The position numbers and the translations under genes are program-made. From Bradyrhizobium liaoningense (GTDB taxonomy: Bacteria > Pseudomonadota > Alphaproteobacteria > Rhizobiales > Xanthobacteraceae): a stretch of DNA of 64,000 bases. Positions 41,771 to 50,948 of the stretch are shown piece after piece. The stretch lies in assembly GCF_018130955.1 (NCBI RefSeq), contig NZ_JAFCJM010000005.1, forward strand, positions 124,001 to 188,000, written 5' to 3'. The notes under the pieces are model-generated. The model worked only from the letters and a program-made list of their open reading frames with translations. It was not told the DNA's origin and ran no database searches. Each line of letters begins with the position of its first letter. Position 1 is the first letter of the stretch.

Positions 41771-43828
41771 TCACGCGTTCCTGTAGATTGTATTGCATTG
41801 TCCATCGTCGATCGTCTCGCCGAGCGGCGCCTCGTTCGTCGAAGTCATGATGTTGGTCACGGCCTTCCGGTGAGCTCCGGAATCGAGCAGAATGTGACCC
41901 ATCTCATGGGCCAACGACCGTCCCATTGCGTCGTTCGACACATACGCGGCCCGGCTCGCCAGTGCGGTCGATATGCCGGGAGGACAGGAATCGGCGCGGT
42001 TATGAGTGCTCAGCGTCGGCACGTAGAATGTGCGTATCCGGGCAGACAGGCCAAAGGTTGTCATTGCGCCATTGATCAGTCGTCGTTCCTCGACACTTGG
42101 CGCGCCGCAGGTGCCTTCCTGAAGGATGCGGTCGGCCCCGATCCACGCCGTTGTGTCCGCGGGCGTCGCAGGCTGCTGCACTCCGGGCACGAACCTGACA
42201 TTGCAGCTGGCAAATATGCCGTTCGCGGTCGCGATATCGGCCGCCGGATCCCGGTTCGACCCATCGAGCTTCACGGTGTCGATCGTAACCGTCTTTTCCG
42301 TACGGCTGCGTGTCGCGTCCGGCGGCGCGACCGCGACCGTGCTGGCGATGGCGGCGGACATGACGGCAAGACGCGATTGCTGCGTAGCGTTCAGAGGTGG
42401 CGCCGCGGCATTCAGCGAAGCCTGGAAAAGCCGCAGGATGGCGCTGCCGTCACGTTGCGAGGCAAGGAGGACCCATTCGCGTTGCACGAAGTTTTCCAGA
42501 AACGCGATCGCAATGCCCAACGCGTCAGCCGCGCTGAGTTGACGGAACACCTCGCGGATGAATGGCAGCTCCGCCGTCGCGCTGGTCAACGCGCGCGCCC
42601 CCAGGGTGATGCCGCGGCTGGTGGCGTCTGCAAACTGCGGATCACGCAAGAAGGTCGCGACCTCGACCGCGATCTGCGCCGCCGACGGTGCAACCGTCGC
42701 CGTCGCGCGCTGCTGGAGCACCGGCGCCATCGCAGGATCGAAGGCGCCGGCAAGTGCGATGATCGTTTGCGGATTCACCGTCGCAACATGCGTCGCCTCA
42801 TCGATCTCGACCGGCAGCGGAAGGCGCAAGCCTGCACGCCATTTCTGCATCGCCGGCGGTTGCTGCGCCGGCGGCACTTCGAGGTAGGTCTGATTGTAGA
42901 CCAGCAGCGCCTGCGCAAGCTGGTCCGCCGTAACGATGTCCAGCGGCAACGGGGCGGCCGCGCCGGGCGGGGTGAACGGCGTCGCCGTGGTCCACAGCGG
43001 CAGCAGTTCCAGCGACAGCAAGTGCAGCGTCATGTTTTCGCCGATGATCACGCTGAGCCGGCTCATGCCGCCATCGAGCAGGCCGCCGCGGACCCCGACG
43101 GGGCCAACGACGGTATCCTGGACATCGGTCGGCACAAACTGGATCCCGCTACGCGCGGTCTGGCCCAGATTCATCGCCAGCGGCACGGCGTCAGGTGCGC
43201 CGGTGTTGAGCCGCGACACGATTTGCGCTGGCCGTTGCAGCCTCGGACGGTCAGGTCCGACGGAGGTCGCGAGCGAATGATCCGCGGCGACCGCAGCGCC
43301 GATCTGCTCAGCTTCCACTTCATCGGCGCTGTGCGACGGATCGATTTGCAATCCGCCGCCTGCGCTAGCCGCAGGTGCGCCGCGCTGCTGCACAACATGG
43401 GTCAGCTCGTGCGCCAGCAGCCGCCTGCCTTGAGCGGTATCGGGCGCGTAGTGACCGCCCGCGAACACGATGTCGCGTCCGACCGTGTAGGCATGCGCGT
43501 TGACGGCGCGGGCCGATCGTGTGGCATCGGATCCGGTATGGACGCGAACGTCTGCGAAACTATGCGCGAAGCGATGCTCCATGAAGGCGCGCGCATCCTG
43601 GTCCAGCGGCGTCCCCGGCCTGCGCAACACCTCGTCCACGATCGCAGGCGCGCGTGGAGGCCCGAGCCCGCCGGCGGCCTTGCGTTGCAGCTTGGTCCCG
43701 CTGCATTCCTCGCACTGCGCTCCGTCATGGTCAGCGCAGGCGCATCTGCGTTGCAGCAGCCGGCTCGACGACGACCGGGCGACCGGACAGGCCGCCGGAG
43801 CGGCCTTGGCGGCAACGGCGCGGATCAT
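41771..43828 (-). CDS. eCIS-core (DUF4157) protein with C-terminal zincin metalloprotease-like domain
   Basis: A 685-residue protein in three parts. The N-terminus has a Cys-rich RRCACADHDGAQCEECSG followed by KLQRK. The DUF4157 domain (about 66-150) carries HELTH at 140-144. A long Ala-rich helical middle (about 230-520) follows. The C-terminal domain has a second motif, HEMGHILLDSGAH (His641, Glu642, His645, possible third ligand His653), followed by NIM, resembling metallopeptidases with a Met-turn. This layout suggests an injected protease toxin. Its stop directly abuts the next ATG, and its start overlaps the 88-residue gene by 4 bp. Confidence 0.78.
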   Translation of the reverse strand: MIRAVAAKAAPAACPVARSSSSRLLQRRCACADHDGAQCEECSGTKLQRKAAGGLGPPRAPAIVDEVLRRPGTPLDQDARAFMEHRFAHSFADVRVHTGSDATRSARAVNAHAYTVGRDIVFAGGHYAPDTAQGRRLLAHELTHVVQQRGAPAASAGGGLQIDPSHSADEVEAEQIGAAVAADHSLATSVGPDRPRLQRPAQIVSRLNTGAPDAVPLAMNLGQTARSGIQFVPTDVQDTVVGPVGVRGGLLDGGMSRLSVIIGENMTLHLLSLELLPLWTTATPFTPPGAAAPLPLDIVTADQLAQALLVYNQTYLEVPPAQQPPAMQKWRAGLRLPLPVEIDEATHVATVNPQTIIALAGAFDPAMAPVLQQRATATVAPSAAQIAVEVATFLRDPQFADATSRGITLGARALTSATAELPFIREVFRQLSAADALGIAIAFLENFVQREWVLLASQRDGSAILRLFQASLNAAAPPLNATQQSRLAVMSAAIASTVAVAPPDATRSRTEKTVTIDTVKLDGSNRDPAADIATANGIFASCNVRFVPGVQQPATPADTTAWIGADRILQEGTCGAPSVEERRLINGAMTTFGLSARIRTFYVPTLSTHNRADSCPPGISTALASRAAYVSNDAMGRSLAHEMGHILLDSGAHRKAVTNIMTSTNEAPLGETIDDGQCNTIYRNA

Positions 43829-44091
43829 GACGGGATACTCCGTGCCAGCCGCCGCCCTGCCCCTATGCCTATCGCCTGCGGTGTCGCCGATGTCGCCAAC
43901 TGAACGGGTGCCGTACGCAACGAGGCCAGCGAGCAGCTGACACGAAGTTGCCGCGCGGTGGCGGGACTACTGAGCTGCGCGACCAATTCCTGGGTCAGGC
44001 CGGCGGCGATCGCGTCGCGCTGGTCCGGCGGGAAGCCGCGCAGCACCAGCCGGTCGATGGTGACATGAACGCATCGCGGGCGGTGTGTCAT
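43825..44091 (-). CDS. Small hypothetical protein between ATPase and eCIS-core genes
   Basis: An 88-residue protein, MTHRPRCVHVTIDRLVLRGFPPDQRDAIAAGLTQELVAQL..., with a beta-alpha start and an Arg/Ser/Ala-rich tail. It overlaps the ATPase gene and the 685-residue gene by 4 bp each. Small genes of this type with the core VHVTIDRLVLRG recur next to the ATPase in some CIS clusters; a role as adaptor or chaperone for the adjacent DUF4157 protein is a guess. No motif recognised. Confidence 0.65.
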   Translation of the reverse strand: MTHRPRCVHVTIDRLVLRGFPPDQRDAIAAGLTQELVAQLSSPATARQLRVSCSLASLRTAPVQLATSATPQAIGIGAGRRLARSIPS

Positions 44092-46004
44092 GTCCAGCCC
44101 CGCGTTTCGGTTTCCGCGAGCGGACGTTCCAGTTTTGCGCTTTCGGCATGGGCCGCGGCAAGCAGATGACGCATCGCGAGCGATCCGCCGTCGTCGGCTG
44201 CGAGGAACGCCGCGTTCAGAGCGATGTTGCGGATGCTGCCGCCGGTGACGTTGAGGCGGGCCAGCTTGCCGAAATCGAGCGCGTCCGTAGGTGCTGCGGC
44301 CGGCACACTACGCTGCCAGATCGCCTCGCGCTGCTCGAGATCGGGAAATGGAAAATTGACGATAAAGCGTAGCCGGCGCTGGAATGACGCATCGAGCGCG
44401 GATTTCAGGTTGGTGGTCAGGATGGCGAGCCCGCGATACGCCTCCATGCGCTGGAGCAGATAGCTGACCTCGATATTGGCGTAGCGGTCATGGCTGTCCT
44501 TGACCTCGCTGCGCTTGCCGAACAGGGCGTCGGCTTCGTCGAACAGCAAGATCGCGCCGCTTTCCTCGGCAGCGTCGAACACGCGCCGCAAATTCTTCTC
44601 GGTCTCGCCGATATATTTGCTGACCACCGACGACAGGTCGATGCGGTAGAGATCGAGTGCGAGGTCGTTGGCGAGCACTTCGGCCGCCAGGGTCTTGCCG
44701 GTGCCGCTCTGGCCACTGAACAGGACGGCGACGCCGAGGCCGCGTACGTGGCGGTTGCCAAAACCCCACTCGTCATAGACGCGCGTCCGCTGCCGGACCT
44801 GGGCCGCGATCTGCCTGAGCACGCCGAGCTGCGTGTCAGGCAGCACCAGATCGTCCCATGTGGCGCGAGGCGTAATGCGCTGTGCGAGCTCATCCAGGCC
44901 TCTCCGGCCGCCTTCGCGGCAGGCGTTCCAAATCGCCGCCGCAGCCGGTTCGCCGATTTCGATGCGATCGCTCACCGTGGCACCGGCCACGGCGATGCCG
45001 CGTGCCGTGAGGCGAAACTGTGCCGTCACGCTGTCGAGCGCAGCGTCGAGCTCGGCGCTGTGCGTTCCGAGCGTGGCCCGCCACAACCGTTTCTGCTCGG
45101 CAGCATCCGGCTTGCCGAGCTCGAGACTGAGCGTCGGGCCGCGCAAGCGCGCCGGCTCGCGGGCCACGACAACCAGTGGGCCGCGAATCCGTGCCGCCAG
45201 TTCGCGGACATTGGCGTTGACGGCACCATCGCCGCATTGCACCAGCAGCGCGGCCGGCAGCAGCGCCGCCTCGCGGTCCCACAACACGACGAAGTTTTCG
45301 AGATCCGCCGCTCCGGCCGGCACGTCCTCGATCCGGAGCACGAAAAGCTGGAGGCCGCAGGCCGCCGCCGCAGCCGCAGCAACGTCCTCGGCACCCAACG
45401 GATCATCGCCGCCGAGATGCACGACGGCGCGTGGCATCGACGGCCGGGTCCAGCACGCCGCGATGGCGTTGGCGAGCGTCTGGTGCTGCGCCGCCATCAC
45501 GCGTGACGGCAGGTGGATCGTGAGCAGCGGCCAAAGCCGTTGATCGAGCAGGTTGATGCCGGCAAGAAAATGCAGGATGCGCTCGTCGATCCGCAAGACG
45601 GCGCTGGTCAGCGGATGGTTCGGCTCCACCTCGATCAGCCGCCAGCGGCGCAACGGACGCGCGGGCGTCAGCGCGCTCCAATGCGGTTCGGCGAGCTTGC
45701 CGAGCGCCGTGGCGAAGCTCGCGCCACGCTCGCCATTCGGCCTCGCGCAGGCCGCAGAAAATTGTGCATCCATCTCCATGCCTGCGCAGAGCAGCAGGAT
45801 GTCGCGCTCGAACGGCGATAGCTCGAAGATGTCAGCGATCACGTCGATCGCGGCCGGCTGCAACATCCGCGGCGCGCTGCCGCTTGCCTGGCGATCGTCG
45901 GTTGGCGTATCGCCGGTGATCTGGCGGCGCAGGCGCAACAGCTCGGCGACCAGATAGCGCTGGTTTTCATCGACCCAGGTCACTGGCTGGTCAGTGTCAG
46001 TCAC
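44088..46004 (-). CDS. AAA+ ATPase of the injection system (Afp15-like)
   Basis: A 638-residue protein. An N-terminal non-ATPase half (about 1-380) is followed by one complete AAA+ domain: Walker A GQSGTGKT near residue 430, Walker B LLFDEADALFGKRSEVKD, sensor-1 TTNLKSALD and an arginine finger region FQRRLRFIVNFPFPD. Membrane-free AAA+ proteins like this are a fixed component of eCIS loci. Their role is thought to be assembly or cargo handling rather than sheath recycling. It overlaps its neighbours by 4 bp on each side. Confidence 0.9.
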   Translation of the reverse strand: MTDTDQPVTWVDENQRYLVAELLRLRRQITGDTPTDDRQASGSAPRMLQPAAIDVIADIFELSPFERDILLLCAGMEMDAQFSAACARPNGERGASFATALGKLAEPHWSALTPARPLRRWRLIEVEPNHPLTSAVLRIDERILHFLAGINLLDQRLWPLLTIHLPSRVMAAQHQTLANAIAACWTRPSMPRAVVHLGGDDPLGAEDVAAAAAAACGLQLFVLRIEDVPAGAADLENFVVLWDREAALLPAALLVQCGDGAVNANVRELAARIRGPLVVVAREPARLRGPTLSLELGKPDAAEQKRLWRATLGTHSAELDAALDSVTAQFRLTARGIAVAGATVSDRIEIGEPAAAAIWNACREGGRRGLDELAQRITPRATWDDLVLPDTQLGVLRQIAAQVRQRTRVYDEWGFGNRHVRGLGVAVLFSGQSGTGKTLAAEVLANDLALDLYRIDLSSVVSKYIGETEKNLRRVFDAAEESGAILLFDEADALFGKRSEVKDSHDRYANIEVSYLLQRMEAYRGLAILTTNLKSALDASFQRRLRFIVNFPFPDLEQREAIWQRSVPAAAPTDALDFGKLARLNVTGGSIRNIALNAAFLAADDGGSLAMRHLLAAAHAESAKLERPLAETETRGWT

Positions 46005-47323
46005 GGCTTCACCTCGAGCTGCGGCCCGACGAACACTGGGGGCGAAACGTCGTAGTTGATCAGCTGGCTGTCCACGCCGTCGACACGCAGGCGGACCCAG
46101 TACAGGCCAGGCTTCAACTGCTTGAAGACGAAAGTCGGCGTCTTGGTCGGTGCCGTGAACGGATTGGCCAAGACCTCGCGCCCTCCGAGCATGAGCGACA
46201 CCCGCTGGTCGGGACGGACCGCGGGCGTGCAGGTGGGCGTCAGCGTCAGACTTTGATCGGCGGCGAGATTGACCGGTGTCGTGAACGTCACCTCAGGCGC
46301 GATCGACAAGGACTCGAGGTTGGTGAGGCGCGGCGCCGGATCCGTGCCATGCACGAGCTGTAGCGTCGCGGCATAGATCCCGGCCGGGAAGCCGCCCGGA
46401 AAGTCCGCTGTGGTGAGCGGCAGCAGAAACGACACCATCGACGCATCGGGCGCCGCCGCCGGTGGCGTGATCGCGATGTTGACGCCGAGGCGCATATTGC
46501 TGAGCAGCAGCGTGTGGCCGCTGCCATCGAGGTCGTGACCGTGAAATTCGACGGTGTCGCCGAGCTTAGCGGCCTTCTGCGAATGCGGCAGCACGATCGA
46601 TTGGATCTCCGGATATGGCGAGGCCATGCCGGCGCGCACATCGACGCCCTGCTCCAGATGCGTCACCGGATCGACCGGCCCGCGCGTCAGCACCGGCAAC
46701 GGCACCCGCGCAGATTTCCGCGATTCGATCAGCACCACCGTCACCTGGTACGGCGCGGTCGGCCGGTAATGCGAGTTGATCGCGGTCCAGAGTTTTGACA
46801 GCTCTTCCGTGTTCATCACCGAGGGCGTGATCTTGATCTGCTCGATCTGGTCGGCGAGCTCGGAGGCCTGCAGCGCCTGGTAGATCGCCGGCAGCATGCT
46901 GCCGGTGACCGGCGGGCTCGGCGGATTGAGCGCGGTGCGAATGGCGGCCCGCGCCAGCACCGGCGTCTCGTGCAGGATCTGCATGGCATAGCCGAGCAGG
47001 ACCTCCGCCTCGAGATCCAGCGTGCCATAGGCGGTCAGGAGGTAATGCAGGTCGAGCGCCAGCGGCGGATTGCTGATGCGCTCACCGGCGGCATTGCGCG
47101 AGGGGTAGCCGACATTACGCCATCCGATGTTGGGCGTGGCCTGATGCAGGAAGAGATTAAGCCGCCGCGTGGTATCGTTACCGAGCTCGATCGCATCGGG
47201 CGCGAGCGCCGAGACCACAACGCCGCTCCCCATGGTGCTGGCCAGATTGTGGTCGATCAGGCCGCCATCCAACAGGTCCTTGAGAACCGCAGTGACGCCG
47301 GCAATCGCGAGCGCGTTGCTCAT
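46001..47323 (-). CDS. DUF4255 protein, tail-terminator-like (Afp16/Pvc16)
   Basis: A 440-residue protein. The N-terminal 190 residues (ALAIAGVTAVLKDLLDGG, RRLNLFLHQATPNIGWRNVGYPSR, ALDLHYLLTAYG) are the DUF4255/Pvc16 domain that terminates tube and sheath polymerisation. The C-terminal part contains beta-rich Ig-like segments (GHDLDGSGHTLLLSNMRLGVN, VFKQLKPGLYWVRLRVDGVDSQ), larger than the minimal terminators. That extension might decorate the distal cap. It overlaps the ATPase gene and the linker gene by 4 bp. Confidence 0.87.
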   Translation of the reverse strand: MSNALAIAGVTAVLKDLLDGGLIDHNLASTMGSGVVVSALAPDAIELGNDTTRRLNLFLHQATPNIGWRNVGYPSRNAAGERISNPPLALDLHYLLTAYGTLDLEAEVLLGYAMQILHETPVLARAAIRTALNPPSPPVTGSMLPAIYQALQASELADQIEQIKITPSVMNTEELSKLWTAINSHYRPTAPYQVTVVLIESRKSARVPLPVLTRGPVDPVTHLEQGVDVRAGMASPYPEIQSIVLPHSQKAAKLGDTVEFHGHDLDGSGHTLLLSNMRLGVNIAITPPAAAPDASMVSFLLPLTTADFPGGFPAGIYAATLQLVHGTDPAPRLTNLESLSIAPEVTFTTPVNLAADQSLTLTPTCTPAVRPDQRVSLMLGGREVLANPFTAPTKTPTFVFKQLKPGLYWVRLRVDGVDSQLINYDVSPPVFVGPQLEVKP

Positions 47324-48051
47324 GACGGCCTCCGGCCGCGCTGACGAAGATATTCATCGAGAGACATCGGTTTTTTGGCGGTCGAAGCTGACTCGCGGCG
47401 GCTGGGCACAGCGGGCGCAATCGCCGTCAATTCGACGCGACCGATATGGATGTGCACGTCGGCAGGCGGGGCTGCTTCAAAACCTGATGTCCTGACATCG
47501 GCAGGCCGACCGCGGATCGCGCGGGTCGCAACGCGCGGCGCAAGCGGCCTCTCGGGTTTGGGTCGGGGACGGCCGGCAATCTCAACCGACCTGTCCACGG
47601 GTGCAGGCCGGATCGGCAGCGACGTTTCCGCCGCGATGTCGCGCTGGCCTTCTGCTCCACGCCGGTCCGCATCCGGCGCGTCTCGCGTCCTGAGGGCCGG
47701 CCGCGGCTCTTCCTTCCCGGCGGCGCGGATCGGGATACGGTGGCTCGCAACGGGCTCACTCGGCATCGGCGCCTGCGCTTCGCTGGACACAGGGTTGGAT
47801 TCGAACGCAAAACTCGTTGCGACGGGGATGTCGTCAACCGCACCCGCGGGCAACGCCGCCGTCTGGTGCCTGCTCGGCGGTGGCGGGAACTGGCTTTGCG
47901 CGACATGCTCGGGCGCTGCCTCCGCGTGATCCGCCGGCAGCGGACTTTCGCCCTGGGCTGCGCGCGCAAGCGAGATCGGAGGACGCACCGGGCGCATGCC
48001 GAGCCCCTGCCCCAGTGCCCGCCCCGCCAGCCAGCGCAGATACCCGGTCAT
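47320..48051 (-). CDS. Proline-rich, largely disordered protein of the CIS operon
   Basis: A 243-residue protein. A short N-terminal helix (MTGYLRWLAGRALGQGLGMRPV) is followed by about 170 residues rich in Pro, Ala, Arg and Glu with no predicted fold. A compact C-terminus follows (VHIHIGRVELTAIAP, then MSLDEYLRQRGRR). The VHIHIGRVEV-like strand plus SLDEYL tail recurs in short proteins of CIS loci. The ATG at 48051 overlaps the preceding gene's TGA (ATGA); upstream in-frame sequence lies inside that gene. Possible linker, cap or unusual length-determining protein. Function unknown. Confidence 0.7.
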   Translation of the reverse strand: MTGYLRWLAGRALGQGLGMRPVRPPISLARAAQGESPLPADHAEAAPEHVAQSQFPPPPSRHQTAALPAGAVDDIPVATSFAFESNPVSSEAQAPMPSEPVASHRIPIRAAGKEEPRPALRTRDAPDADRRGAEGQRDIAAETSLPIRPAPVDRSVEIAGRPRPKPERPLAPRVATRAIRGRPADVRTSGFEAAPPADVHIHIGRVELTAIAPAVPSRRESASTAKKPMSLDEYLRQRGRRPS

Positions 48052-48755
48052 GTGAAGCACCGCTGGAGATAGGCATCGCGCCTGGCATCGCTCATCGCGA
48101 GGATCTGCTGCTCGCTCCAGCCATAGGACATCGCAAGCGCGTGCACCTCGTCGAGCAACCGCCCCGCGCGCGCCGCGATCTCCTCCCAAACCCAGCCGGC
48201 GACGTCGAGCCGATCGTGCCACACCTGCCCGCACGCGACGCAATCGAACCGCAGCTCGATGTCGGCTTTGGTCTCGACCGCGGCCATTCCGCTCTCGACC
48301 TCATCAAGCAGGGATTGTGACCAATCGATCCCGGACGGCGCATTGAGGCAGCAGCGTTGTAACAACTGCCGGACGGCAGCGTCGACGTCGTTGTGGCGCG
48401 CGACCGCCGCAAGATCGCCGCTGTTGGGCAGCCGAAAGCGCAGGCCACTCGCGAGCACGATCTCGCCGTGCTCGCGTGGCGGCGTGCCCGCCAGCAATCG
48501 CTCGACATCTAGGTCGAACTCGTGCTCTTCGCCGCAGCCTGGGCAGTTGGCGCAGCCCACGAGGGTGTTGCCGAAGGTGGCACGGCGCAGTTGCAGGATC
48601 GCCGCGTCGCGTGCGCCGATCGCGATCTCGGCGCAGCGCTCCGCGCTGCTCTCCGGCATGGCCGCGCCGAGCAGCAGGAGCGCGCGTGCGACCGGACCGC
48701 ATCCGGCGCCGCGTTCCCAGAGACCGAGCAGTGCATGGTCTGCCAGCGCGTTCAT
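48048..48755 (-). CDS. Hypothetical zinc-ribbon protein next to the tube gene
   Basis: A 235-residue protein with two cysteine pairs: CANCPGC near residues 67-73 and CVAC near 175-178, suggesting a split zinc ribbon. The rest is helical (AALLQRCC, LDEVHALAMSYGWSEQQILAMSDARRDAYLQRC). The helical C-terminus GWSEQQIL-x(2)-S-x(2)-RR resembles tail-assembly chaperone-like proteins of the T4 gp26/gp51 type, a weak similarity. It lies 18 bp after the tube gene and overlaps the linker gene by 4 bp. A role in assembly is inferred. Confidence 0.65.
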   Translation of the reverse strand: MNALADHALLGLWERGAGCGPVARALLLLGAAMPESSAERCAEIAIGARDAAILQLRRATFGNTLVGCANCPGCGEEHEFDLDVERLLAGTPPREHGEIVLASGLRFRLPNSGDLAAVARHNDVDAAVRQLLQRCCLNAPSGIDWSQSLLDEVESGMAAVETKADIELRFDCVACGQVWHDRLDVAGWVWEEIAARAGRLLDEVHALAMSYGWSEQQILAMSDARRDAYLQRCFT

Positions 48756-48773
48756 CCTGCGTGATCCCCGCGG

Positions 48774-49295
48774 CTACGGCTCGACGAAGGTCGGCTCGCT
48801 CGGCTCGGCGACCTCGTAGTCGCGCTCCCAGCCCTCGTTCTCGAGCTTAATGTGCTGGATCGCGACCGCGTTGGCGTTGGCGTCGAGGTCCGGCAGCGAC
48901 TGGAATTCCGACACCCAGGCGCGGTAGACCTTGTAGGCGAGCGCGAGCTGACCGGCCTCGTTGTAGACCTCGATGATGAGGTCCTTGCGAAAATCCTTCA
49001 GCGACACCTCCATCCCGAGCCCGGAACCAAAATTCCAGACCTTGTTCGCCCATTGCTCGAAGGCGACGTCATGGGTGACGCCCCGCTCCAGCGTGATGGC
49101 CTCGAACTTGGTGCGGCCGGGCGATTTGCGCGACGTCGAGGGATCGCCGCCCTCGCGATGCTCCACCACCTCGGTGGTGCGTTTGAGTGACGAGCATTTG
49201 GAGATGCCCGCGACGTAGCGGCCATCCCATTTCACCCGGAACTTGAAGTTCTTGTAGGGATCAAAGCGTTGCGCGTTGACGCTGAACTGAGCCAT
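48774..49295 (-). CDS. Inner tube protein (Afp1/Afp5, Hcp-like)
   Basis: A 173-residue tail-tube protein, FDPYKNFKFRVKWDGRYVAGISKCSSLKRTTEVVEHREGG at the N-terminus, ITLERGVTHDVAFEQWANKVW, and YKVYRAWVSEFQSLPDLDANANAVAIQHIKLENEGWERDY at the C-terminus. These are conserved features of CIS and phage T4 gp19-like tubes. Stacked hexamers form the channel that carries or ends in cargo. Only one tube gene is present, unlike the Afp1/Afp5 pair in Serratia. It lies 9 bp after the sheath gene. Confidence 0.92.
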   Translation of the reverse strand: MAQFSVNAQRFDPYKNFKFRVKWDGRYVAGISKCSSLKRTTEVVEHREGGDPSTSRKSPGRTKFEAITLERGVTHDVAFEQWANKVWNFGSGLGMEVSLKDFRKDLIIEVYNEAGQLALAYKVYRAWVSEFQSLPDLDANANAVAIQHIKLENEGWERDYEVAEPSEPTFVEP

Positions 49296-49304
49296 GGCGC
49301 GTCC

Positions 49305-50888
49305 TCAGGTTTCGATCTGGCCAGCGATCTGCTGGATCTGGATGACGACGAATTCCGCGGGCTTGAGCGGTGCGAAGCCGACGACGATGTTGACGATGCC
49401 GTTGTCGATGTCGGTCTGCGTCGTGGTCTCGCTGCTGCATTTGACGAAATAGGCGTCCTTCGGCGTCGCGCCCTGGAAGGCGCCCTGCCGGAACAGCGTG
49501 TTCATGAAGGCGCCGATGTTGAGCCTTATCTGTGCCCATAGCGGCTCGTCATTCGGTTCGAACACGACCCATTGCGTGCCACGGAACAGGCTCTCCTCGA
49601 TGTAGAGCGCGAGCCGGCGGACCGGGACGTACTTCCATTGCGACGCCAGCGCATCGGCGCCGTCCAGCGTGCGCGCGCCCCATACCACGGTGCCGATGAT
49701 CGGAAGGCTGCGGATGCTGTTGATGCCGACCGGATTGAGGCCGCCGATCTCGTTGTCGCTGAGATTGCCGGTCAGGCCGTTGATCGAAAGACCGAGCACG
49801 CCCTGCAAGCCCGCGTCGGTCCCCGCCGGCGCCTTCCAGACGCCGCGGGTAACATCGGTGCGGGCGAACGTTCCCGCCACCGCGCCGCAGGGCGCGAAGG
49901 CTTGCAAATTGTTGTCCTGGAGCGGATCGGGCATCAACAGGCGCGGGAAGTATACGGCGGCATAGGACCGCGTCGCGGTGACGCCAAGGGACGATACGCT
50001 TGGCACCGGGTTCGCCGTCCATGTGGACGGCGCATCGACCAGCAGGATCGCGCGGCGGGATTTGCAGTAGTTGGCGGCATCCGGCCAGGTATTGGCGTTG
50101 TCGGTCGTGGTCGGCGTGTACGGCGGAATGCACAGCATGTTGAAGATGTCAGCGCGGTCCAGCGCGTACATTCCGGTTTTTGGGGTCGTGGTGGAATTGG
50201 CCGATGCCGTGACCTCCGTTGAGCTGACTGCGATGCCGTCGGTGCCGGACGCTGCGGTCGCGACCGCAGACGCCTGCACCGCGGGAGCCAGGGGTGGGGT
50301 CGCGGCGCTCAACCCGCTGGACACGCGCAGCAGGGTCGATTGCTGCTTGAGCACGGTGGTGACGAAGCGGGGATCCGCCGGGTCGACGGAGACGTTGAGG
50401 AACACCTCGCGCGTGCCGCTGCCGCCCTGCTTGACCGCATCGTTCTTGGTGTCGGGGTCGTCGAAGACGGTCAGGTTGAAGAGCGAGACGTTGGCGGGAT
50501 CTCGCGTGTTGTGATCGACCGAAACCTTGAGGTTCATGCCCCACGAGCCGGGGCTCGCCGCCATGAAGATTTCGTTGTTGGTGAGCTTGAAGTTTGCCGA
50601 TGTTGCCGCCGAACCACCGCTGCGGGTTGCGACGCGGACGATGATCGCCTGGCTGCCGCCGTTCTGGAAGAACTGCTGCACGGCATAGCTCATGGTGCTG
50701 TCGCGCCACAGCCCGCCGAACTGCCGCTGGTAGTCCGCATAGCTGAAGATCGTGACCGGCTCGTCGACCGGACCGCGCCAGGCACGTCCGACGAAGGCCG
50801 CGATCGAGGTTGCCACGCCTGCGATGGTACGCACGCCGCTCGGGAGCTCCTCGATATAGACGCCGGGATATGTCAGGGGTACTGGCAT
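49305..50888 (-). CDS. Contractile tail sheath protein (Afp2-4-like)
   Basis: A 527-residue sheath protein: N-terminal LTYPGVYIEELPSGVRTIAGVATSIAAFVGRAWRG, a variable insertion domain (about 100-240), and the subtilisin-like-fold C-terminus (GARTLDGADALASQWKYVPVRRLALYIEESL, FRGTQWVVFEPNDEPLWAQIRLNIGAFMNTLFRQGAFQG). AAAGGACT is a suitable RBS before the ATG. A single sheath gene is present where some eCIS have three. It is the second gene of the transcript from the sigma-54-like promoter. Confidence 0.95.
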   Translation of the reverse strand: MPVPLTYPGVYIEELPSGVRTIAGVATSIAAFVGRAWRGPVDEPVTIFSYADYQRQFGGLWRDSTMSYAVQQFFQNGGSQAIIVRVATRSGGSAATSANFKLTNNEIFMAASPGSWGMNLKVSVDHNTRDPANVSLFNLTVFDDPDTKNDAVKQGGSGTREVFLNVSVDPADPRFVTTVLKQQSTLLRVSSGLSAATPPLAPAVQASAVATAASGTDGIAVSSTEVTASANSTTTPKTGMYALDRADIFNMLCIPPYTPTTTDNANTWPDAANYCKSRRAILLVDAPSTWTANPVPSVSSLGVTATRSYAAVYFPRLLMPDPLQDNNLQAFAPCGAVAGTFARTDVTRGVWKAPAGTDAGLQGVLGLSINGLTGNLSDNEIGGLNPVGINSIRSLPIIGTVVWGARTLDGADALASQWKYVPVRRLALYIEESLFRGTQWVVFEPNDEPLWAQIRLNIGAFMNTLFRQGAFQGATPKDAYFVKCSSETTTQTDIDNGIVNIVVGFAPLKPAEFVVIQIQQIAGQIET

Positions 50889-50948
50889 CGGTAGTCCTTT
50901 CGATTGCGTCTGTTGATGGACGAATTGTGCGGACTGCGCAGCGTGCTG

